From: Paramecium octaurelia
Taxonomy: Eukaryota; Ciliophora; Oligohymenophorea; Peniculida; Parameciidae
Direction: 5' to 3'
Assembly: GCA_905182995.1 (NCBI GenBank)
Contig: CAJJDP010000137.1
Location: 1-64,000, forward strand
DNA length: 64,000 nucleotides
Position 1 is the stretch's first letter, and the number at the start of each line of letters is the position of its first letter. Below, piece by piece: positions 57,261-64,000 of the stretch. Made by a program: the position numbers and the translations under genes. Under the pieces are notes generated by a model. The model made no database searches and was not told the DNA's origin. It saw only the letters and a list, made by a program, of their open reading frames with translations.

Positions 57261-59825
57261 TCAAATGTTTTCTTTGAACAGCTTGCCAATAGATGTTTAA
57301 CTGCCTTTGATGTCAATATTCTCTTTATAAAGTGATGACTTTCTTACTTCAAAACAAGTTGATTCCTATAATCTATTTTAATGAAATATACCTTAATATT
57401 CTTTAACTCCAATCCTCTCCTTTTGAATGCATCGAACTCAGCTTATACCATCATCAAGTCCTCTTACACTCTATGATAATCCCTATTTAAAATAACGAAC
57501 TTCTCTTTCCACATTTCTACTTCATTTTAAAGATAATTAATTTTCTCTTCAAGATTTACTTATTACTTCTAATTAATTTACTCTACCAGTTATAATTGTC
57601 TGTCTAATTCCACTAATTGCACTTGTTTAACCTTAATATCCTCTAATAAGGTATCTAGCTTGTATTTCAGTGTATTTTCTGTTTCATTCTTTATTTCTAA
57701 TTCCTTTTATAGATTTTTCTATTGCTAAGTATTTTGTTCATTTAAATATCTCAATTATGATTCTACTTCTTGTAAATGTTATACCTAAGCCTAGTAAAAT
57801 GATATTTTCTTTTGTAATTCTTCACTTAAGTCTACTTACTATTTTAGGTCTGATTTAAGTGTTCCACATTAATTATTTAACACTTTAATTTAGACCTGCA
57901 ATTCGCAAATTTACTGGTCCTGTTCCTTAGTTATTAATAATGTATTTTCATTTGCCAAAGTTGATTTTTGATTTAATTGTTCAATTTCGTCATCTTATTG
58001 TTAGAGTTTCTCCTTTAAGATTTTATTTTCATTTTAAAGTCTTTACACTTCTAAGCATTGGAGTAATAGTTATTCTTAAGTATCTTACTTTTCCTATACA
58101 ATCTTATCTTCATTCTACTTGAGCACTAATAAACTCTCCTCTAGTTAATGGATATTAATTTATTTTTCATTTTCAAGTTAAACTAATTTATTTTCTAATG
58201 TTGATTTTTCTTCTATGACTTCTTTAACTTATTTTTGTAATGAATTCACTAATTCAGAAAACTTTTCTGTCTCTTCTTCATTTTAAGACTTTTAATCTTC
58301 AATTTATTGTTATTTTTTCTATATTTCATTCTCTAAAATGTTTTAAGATTTTTCTAATTCTTGAATTTAAGCAGTTAATTAGTTTAAGGATTCCAATAAT
58401 TAATTTTTGTTTTCTATCTCTTTCTCCAAATCATTTTAAGCTGATTTTTCATTTGCTTTTCTTAAATTTAATTCTATTTTGAGTTCTTCATTAATAATTA
58501 AATACTTTTACAACTATTCATTATTATATAAAACTGTTTATGCAATTTATTATGTTACATCCCAATGAAGTAATTCTATTTTATCATTCATTTAAGCAGT
58601 AAGTTCATTCACTTGATCATTTAAAGAAATTATTAAATTATCTTTCTTCTCAACTTCTAATTTAGTTTAATATAATTCTGTTTATAAATCCAATATTTCT
58701 TAATTTCTTTATTAATGTTAATCTACTTAACTTTGCAATTATAACTCAAAATTCTTCGTTTGATCCTCAATGGAAGATAAGAGGTGAACATTTGCCTGAT
58801 CATTTAAAGTTACTTATTCATTGAGATGATTATTCTATTCTTAAAGGTTTGCTAATTGCAATTGTAAATCTGCTATCACTTTATTTAAAATCTCTTTATC
58901 ATTAGTTAATTCAACTAGCTTATCATTCTTTTCGTTATCAAGTTGTTGATCCTACTAAACTCTCTATTCCAAAAGATCAAGATTCTCTCTGTAATTAGAA
59001 ATCAAAGAGTCCTTCTATTATAATAGTTGTTGATTTTGGGTATCCTTTTGCTAGATCTCTAATTTCAATTAGTGAATGATATTATTTTAAGTTACAAATT
59101 CTTGTTCATATTAGTTAATTTTCTCTAATAACATTGATATTTGTTAATTTCGTTCTTCAATTACATTTTCACCAACTTAAAGCTGCCTTTCATAATCTTG
59201 AATCCTATAGTCCTACTACTGTAATAGATCAACTTTATCTTGAATTATGAATTTGTATCTTTCCATTTCTTAGGATAGTGTCAAATAATCTTCTTCAATT
59301 TGTTGCTTTGAGTTCATATAGGAATTAAGGGTTTTGATTTTGTCCTCCTAATATTGGCATGTAGTCTTGTAATTTAGAATTTCAGAATTGAGGTAAGATA
59401 CTTCTTGTTGATGATTCTTTTGGGTTTCTTCAAGCAATTTTCTCATGCTCTCAATTTCAATTGCTGTGCTCATCCATGTCTATTGTTCACCATCGTACTT
59501 ATCTATTTAAAGTCCCAGTTCATGTATTCGTTAATTTAATTTATTATTATCCTAGGTTAATTGTTCTATGAGATTTTCCTTGTTTTATTTTAATTCAATT
59601 TACATGTCCCTAGCATTTCTTATCAGTGCAAAGAACAACTGTTCTTGTTTCAATAGCTGGCTTATTTGTTGAAGTAGTAACAACAGCCTTTGGTCTGGTT
59701 TGGCAGGTTGTGACTTTGGCCAGTCTACTACATGAATCTTAGCGTGATTCTCTGGAAGGCGAACTAACGACGCGAGTTGTAGCAATGGTTTAGGTTTGGA
59801 ACATCTTGGGAGATTGAGGTCTCAT
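57261..59825 (-). CDS. Long coiled-coil protein
   Basis: Predicted 838 residues with two introns: 57366-57391 (26 nt) near the 3' end and 59750-59771 (22 nt), which joins the short first exon (MRPQSPKMFQTQTIATTR) to NHAKIHVVDWPKSQPAKPDQ. Apart from that head the protein is unbroken Gln/Glu/Leu/Asn-rich coiled coil (for example QLKLEIQQKDTQNQQLLQQK, LELQLQSQVDQHQQRNQEIL, SLQKQVKEVIEEKSTLENKL). It ends in a basic tail, IKGSQTSIGKLFKENI. Long coiled coils of this type are common at basal bodies and in the infraciliary lattice of ciliates. No diagnostic family motif is seen, so the role is unknown. Confidence 0.8.
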
Positions 59826-59877
59826 TAGTTTTAATATTATTATTCGTTAAAATTATTAATAATTTTAATACAGTTAA

Positions 59878-61386
59878 ATGAATCAAGCTCAAATAATTCA
59901 TTAAGTGTAACAAGTATTTAATAAGCTATCCCAAAATCACTCACAACCTATGAGTAAGGAAACTGTAATTAGATTTTTGGATTAGCAATCAAATAAAATG
60001 TATGATCGAGTTTTATTTGAATAACTTTACTCAAGGATGCAGAAAACTGACAACGGATAAATTACAATCAATGATTTCATTTCAATTTTGATGGAAGCAT
60101 TATAATCATTAAAAAATAAAATATCCATTTTGGAATAACAAGTTGCATAAAAATAACTAAAAGTAGATGATGATCAATTGCATCTGTAGCAATTGTAAAA
60201 TGTTGAAGAATATAACTCACACAAAATATGCAAGGGAAGCAAAATCAGAATTACCATTTTCGACGCTGCAATTCAATTCCCAGGACATTCTAGAGTAGCA
60301 ATCATTTTGGGTTGTGATGATAAGAAGTACTCCACCAAACCAGCAAATAGACAAGCACCTGCTTGGAATGAGAAATTTGAATTCAATATTAGCACAGGAG
60401 ATGAGGAAATCTATATTGTGATATTGGATGAGGAGTTGATAGAAAAGCAAGAAATTGGCGGATAAGCAAAACTCAATTTGAAGGAATTTCACGATCAAAA
60501 GCCCCATGATATTTCATTATAGTTGAAAGATAAGTATGGCGTTGTTCTGTATTCCACCCTAAACTTGAGAGTTCAATGGATCCATTCGCAAGTACTACTT
60601 ATGCTTAATTTTAGACCAAATATTTCAAAGAGTCAATCAAAGAAAATCAATAAGTTATTGATGACTTAGCCTAAGATATCAATGAATATAAAAGTGACAT
60701 CCTCTAACTATTTTACCCTTTCGATGAGAAACATCAAAATTAACCAAACGAGAAATATCTTGTAACTGAACAATCCACTGTTTAACAAGTCCATGATTTT
60801 CAGTTTTATGATACTTCTCAAGCCTAACTCTGGGTTAAATTAGCATTGGCTTTTACATTGATCTACTTCGTATTAGTCCTAATTGCTAACCTATTTAAGA
60901 CACAGTTTGTAGATGTAAAATACTATTTTAATAATAGTTAATAGTATTATTTTATAGTTTATTCTACTATATGAATAATAATAAGTTATAATCACTCTTA
61001 CACTTTAAAATAATCTCACTTATGATTATTGTGACAATCATTTTTGATATTGTTTGGTTAGTTATTTACACTAATCCTTGGACAACCAACAGTGTTCTCT
61101 TTTTTTAATTGGAACACGGTCTCTAAATGTATGAAGTAATCATCTCATACATCTTACTTGCCATCAAAGTAACAAGCACTTCAATTATATTTAGGTGATT
61201 CTATTGTGTATTTATGCTAACTTATACCTTATGTGTCCAGACAAAAGAGTCAATATTTACGATGCTCAATATGAAATGATATTTGGACATAATTTACAAA
61301 AAAGTGAAGAAAGCTAAAATCAAGATGCGTATAGCTTCAGAAATACAAATCATTATCTGCATTAATCATTTTCTAAGAATATTTGA
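59878..61386 (+). CDS. EF-hand/C2-domain protein with C-terminal membrane helices
   Basis: Predicted 478 residues with introns at 60592-60614, 60915-60937 and 61169-61194 (23, 23, 26 nt); each is required. The N-terminal part holds an EF-hand-like region around TDNGQITINDFISILMEAL. A short coiled coil follows, then a C2 domain (about residues 123-240): KIRITIFDAAIQFPG, RQAPAWNEKFEFNI, EIYIVILDEELIEKQEIGGQ. The acidic Ca2+ loops are only partly conserved. The C-terminal third has at least three membrane segments (VKLALAFTLIYFVLVLIANL, ISLMIIVTIIFDIVWLVIY, YEVIISYILLAIKVILLCIY) and a cytosolic tail. I know of no standard family with this order; a Ca2+-responsive membrane-tethering role is inference. 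Confidence 0.78.
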
Positions 61387-62492
61387 ATATAAACTAAATT
61401 TATTTTAAAATAATAATTTTATATAAAATAGAATAAAATATAATAATTAAAGATTATTGTATATTTTACCTTAAGATTAGGCAGAACCTTTTAGTACCTC
61501 AATTTAATAAAATTTATTTCTCAATGGAACCAAAAAACAAAATTGTGCATTGATTTCTATGAATGTAATTATTTGGATTTGGATATATGCCAACTCTAAT
61601 TATTGGTTAAATTTTGATAAGATTAAGGAATCGATTGCAGCACGACTGTACTTAAATTAGTATTAATATTTATAAAGTCACAAAAGGATATAATCTAAAT
61701 TCTAGCTAATATTGCTCAACCTATACTCTTTATACCTTCAAATCATTCTCAGTTACTTCATTCTGATGGGTTAGAAATTCAAAATCCTGAAATATGACAG
61801 TGTAAAGTAGATAACTAAGGAAGAATTATAGATAAATTGTATTTTTTACACCCCCACCTTTATTATTTATTCTATGCGTATGATCAAATTGCAAAAATAA
61901 CTTAGCTTCTGAGAAGGATCTTGAAATTTTTCTCTCCTTTGATGTATATTCCAATTGAATTTTTCCATTAAACTTGAAAATCTTCTGCTTTCAACTAGTA
62001 AAAAGCTCAAATTCTGTCTGTAACCACATTTTATACAAATTTAAAGGATGTTAGATAAGATTGAGAATTTTAAATAGAGTTTTATTAAGATTTGCTCATT
62101 CAACAAGAATAATGTAATCATAAAGTAAAAATTTATAATACTATCTAGCCTGTTCTTTTCTATTCTAAGATTAGTAAAAGGGAATCATATTTTATTAAAT
62201 TATGTATTGTTACCCCTCTAAATGGAGTACATTGTTGCTTCCTTAGGAGGGCTAGAGAAGAAGAGAAAATGAAAAATATTTCAATTTTTTTTTAATTTTA
62301 TTTAAAATTTGTTTAAATTATTCTTAAGAAAGGTATTGGGTATTTGTTTTGTTATTTTGTGTGCGAAGTATTTTCGTTCTTAAGGGTCAAGAATAAGTAT
62401 TGGGATGCACAAAAACTTATTAGATATAATTGATTAAGAAATAATTGAGATTTGTTAAATATTTAAAAAAATAGATATTTATATTTGATTGC
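61387..62492. other. Spacer upstream of RPSA, partly inside the contig-overlap copy
   Basis: About 1.1 kb of AT-rich sequence. No coding frame is convincing; a fragment near 61600 (NFDKIKESIAARLYLN) is protein-like but isolated. From 61973 onward the sequence is the first copy of the third contig overlap. The stretch just before 62493 should hold the RPSA promoter. Confidence 0.4.
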
Positions 62493-63357
62493 ATGAGCAG
62501 AAAAGAATAAGACATTAAGAGATTGATTGCTTCATAAGTAAAAATGTTATGTATATGACTTCTTCTAGTGCCACATTGGAACAAAGCAACTCCATTTTGA
62601 TATGAAGAGATATGTATCACACAGAAGCGATAATGGTGCATACATTCTCAATTTAGAGGAAACCTGGTAGCACATCAAATTGGCTGCCAGAGTTATTGCT
62701 GCAGTTGAATAACCTCAAGATGTCATGGTATTAGAAATAATGAGTAATTCAGGTTGTTTCATCAAGACCAATTGGACAAAGAGCAGTCATTAAATTCGCT
62801 CACTATACTCATGCCAGCTCAACCAGATCATCAAGATGGACACCAGGTACATTGACAAATCAATCCAACAGTGCCAGTGGAAAATTCCAAGAACCATAAT
62901 TATTGATTGTCACAGATCCACATTTGGTATATATATGAATATAACATTCCCTTAGGATAAATAAGCCATCGTTGAAGCATCTTACGTCAACATTCCAGTT
63001 ATTGCCTTATGCAATTCAGACAACCCCTTATAATATGTTGATATCCCAATCCCAGTTGGAAACAGAGAAACTAAGTCAATTTCTATGATCTATTGGTTGT
63101 TGGCCAGAGAAGTCAAGATCTTGAGAGGAGAATTGAGACAAGGTAATTTAAATATGCCATAATGATAGATGAAGAATGGGATGTCTTGGTTGATTTGTTC
63201 TACCACAAGGAAATTACCAATGATTAATTGGGTGTTGCAGATAACTAAGTCAAATAAGAAGGTGATGGTGAAGAATAAGAACAATAAGGTGAAGCAGAGA
63301 AAGCTGATAAAGATTGGTGATAAAATATATTATAATTATGTAAAGTACATGTATGTC
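61973..63357. repeat. First copy of a 1385-base duplication ending at the N at 63358
   Basis: From CTTGAAAATC at 61973, the sequence recurs from 63359 (offset 1386), directly after the single N at 63358. No mismatch was found in the stretches compared, up to the window end (61973-62614 versus 63359-64000). Same signature as the other two N positions: unmerged contig ends. The block contains the whole RPSA gene. Confidence 0.92.
62493..63320 (+). CDS. RPSA: Ribosomal protein uS2 (RPSA / S0, 40S subunit)
   Basis: Predicted 238 residues after removing four introns (62538-62568, 62728-62752, 62927-62955, 63143-63168; 31, 25, 29, 26 nt). uS2 sits on the head-platform side of the 40S subunit and is needed for its maturation. 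Conserved blocks: [104 protein letters not shown] and [18 protein letters not shown]. The acidic, Gln/Glu-rich C-terminal tail ends in DW, as in other eukaryotic uS2. The start ATG gives a shorter N terminus ([15 protein letters not shown]) than in yeast, which is normal variation. Confidence 0.95.
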
Positions 63358-63358
63358 N

Positions 63359-64000
63359 CTTGAAAATCTTCTGCTTTCAACTAGTAAAAAGCTCAAATTC
63401 TGTCTGTAACCACATTTTATACAAATTTAAAGGATGTTAGATAAGATTGAGAATTTTAAATAGAGTTTTATTAAGATTTGCTCATTCAACAAGAATAATG
63501 TAATCATAAAGTAAAAATTTATAATACTATCTAGCCTGTTCTTTTCTATTCTAAGATTAGTAAAAGGGAATCATATTTTATTAAATTATGTATTGTTACC
63601 CCTCTAAATGGAGTACATTGTTGCTTCCTTAGGAGGGCTAGAGAAGAAGAGAAAATGAAAAATATTTCAATTTTTTTTTAATTTTATTTAAAATTTGTTT
63701 AAATTATTCTTAAGAAAGGTATTGGGTATTTGTTTTGTTATTTTGTGTGCGAAGTATTTTCGTTCTTAAGGGTCAAGAATAAGTATTGGGATGCACAAAA
63801 ACTTATTAGATATAATTGATTAAGAAATAATTGAGATTTGTTAAATATTTAAAAAAATAGATATTTATATTTGATTGCATGAGCAGAAAAGAATAAGACA
63901 TTAAGAGATTGATTGCTTCATAAGTAAAAATGTTATGTATATGACTTCTTCTAGTGCCACATTGGAACAAAGCAACTCCATTTTGATATGAAGAGATATG
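63359..64000. repeat. Second copy of the third duplication, cut by the window end
   Basis: Repeats 61973-62614 after the N at 63358 and runs off the window. In the real chromosome this would continue as the downstream contig; the duplicated part belongs to only one locus. Confidence 0.92.
63879..64000 (+). CDS. RPSA: Partial second copy of RPSA (assembly artefact)
   Basis: The 5' end of the uS2 gene appears again, shifted by 1386 bases: ATG at 63879, first intron at 63924-63954, and coding sequence up to the window end (HFDMKRY). It is not evidence for a second ribosomal gene, because the 5' flank is copied identically from 63359 onward. Confidence 0.8.

Noticed and set aside
63169..63363. 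Plus-strand frame [10 protein letters not shown]... running into the N at 63358
   Set aside because: It is an out-of-frame reading of the last RPSA exon extended over the contig junction.
1..64000. CRISPR arrays, insertion sequences, bacterial operons or a prophage-type system
   Set aside because: Genetic code, introns, telomere and gene content are those of a ciliate macronuclear chromosome; no regularly spaced short repeats other than protein-coding WD40 repeats were seen.

Overview
This window reads as the left end of a ciliate macronuclear chromosome, most likely from a Paramecium. The evidence is: (i) the first 14 bases are C-strand telomere (CCCAAA units, i.e. TTTGGG on the other strand); (ii) long reading frames only appear when TAA and TAG are read as glutamine and TGA is the sole stop; (iii) genes are cut by tiny GT...AG introns (about 17-38 nt, mostly 22-29) whose removal restores frame exactly in gene after gene; (iv) intergenic spaces are short and very AT-rich; (v) there is a trichocyst matrix protein gene. 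The species is not determinable from what I can see.

Layout. 0-9 kb: telomere, a subtelomeric WD40 gene with about 14 repeats, then a gene-poor stretch with relics. 9.7-24.4 kb: long-form tRNase Z (converging on VAC14), a 1592-residue multi-pass membrane protein with a PAS-like centre, a hypothetical protein, V-ATPase subunit E, and a ciliate protein with a mitochondrial-type N terminus. 25-33 kb: mostly coiled-coil, low-complexity or uncertain genes, then a RING protein. 33.4-41 kb: Rab GTPase, 14-3-3, a Ser/Thr kinase followed 23 bases later by a TBC (Rab-GAP) gene, a small membrane protein and an F-box-like protein. 41-50 kb: WD40 protein, Cys-rich single-pass membrane protein, ABHD17-like hydrolase, small membrane protein and coatomer alpha (COPA). 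50-64 kb: CEP131-like centriolar protein, hypotheticals, a decayed coiled-coil gene, trichocyst matrix protein, a DIxGA-motif repeat protein, an 838-residue coiled coil, an EF-hand/C2/membrane protein and ribosomal protein uS2 (RPSA).

The main structural oddity is technical. Each of the three single-N positions (6806, 30274, 63358) sits exactly between two copies of the same 1.27-1.39 kb sequence. These look like contig ends that overlap but were joined with an N instead of being merged, so the real chromosome should be about 3.9 kb shorter here and three sets of features are counted twice.

Functionally the neighbourhood is rich in membrane-traffic genes (VAC14, V-ATPase E, Rab, TBC, COPA, ABHD17-like) and basal-body/cortex candidates (CEP131-like, coiled coils, trichocyst matrix). 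They are separate monocistronic genes; I see no operon-like system. Gene models were built by hand translation; the summed coding length is a multiple of three for every model given with confidence above about 0.6, except the F-box-like gene, whose 3' end is unresolved.
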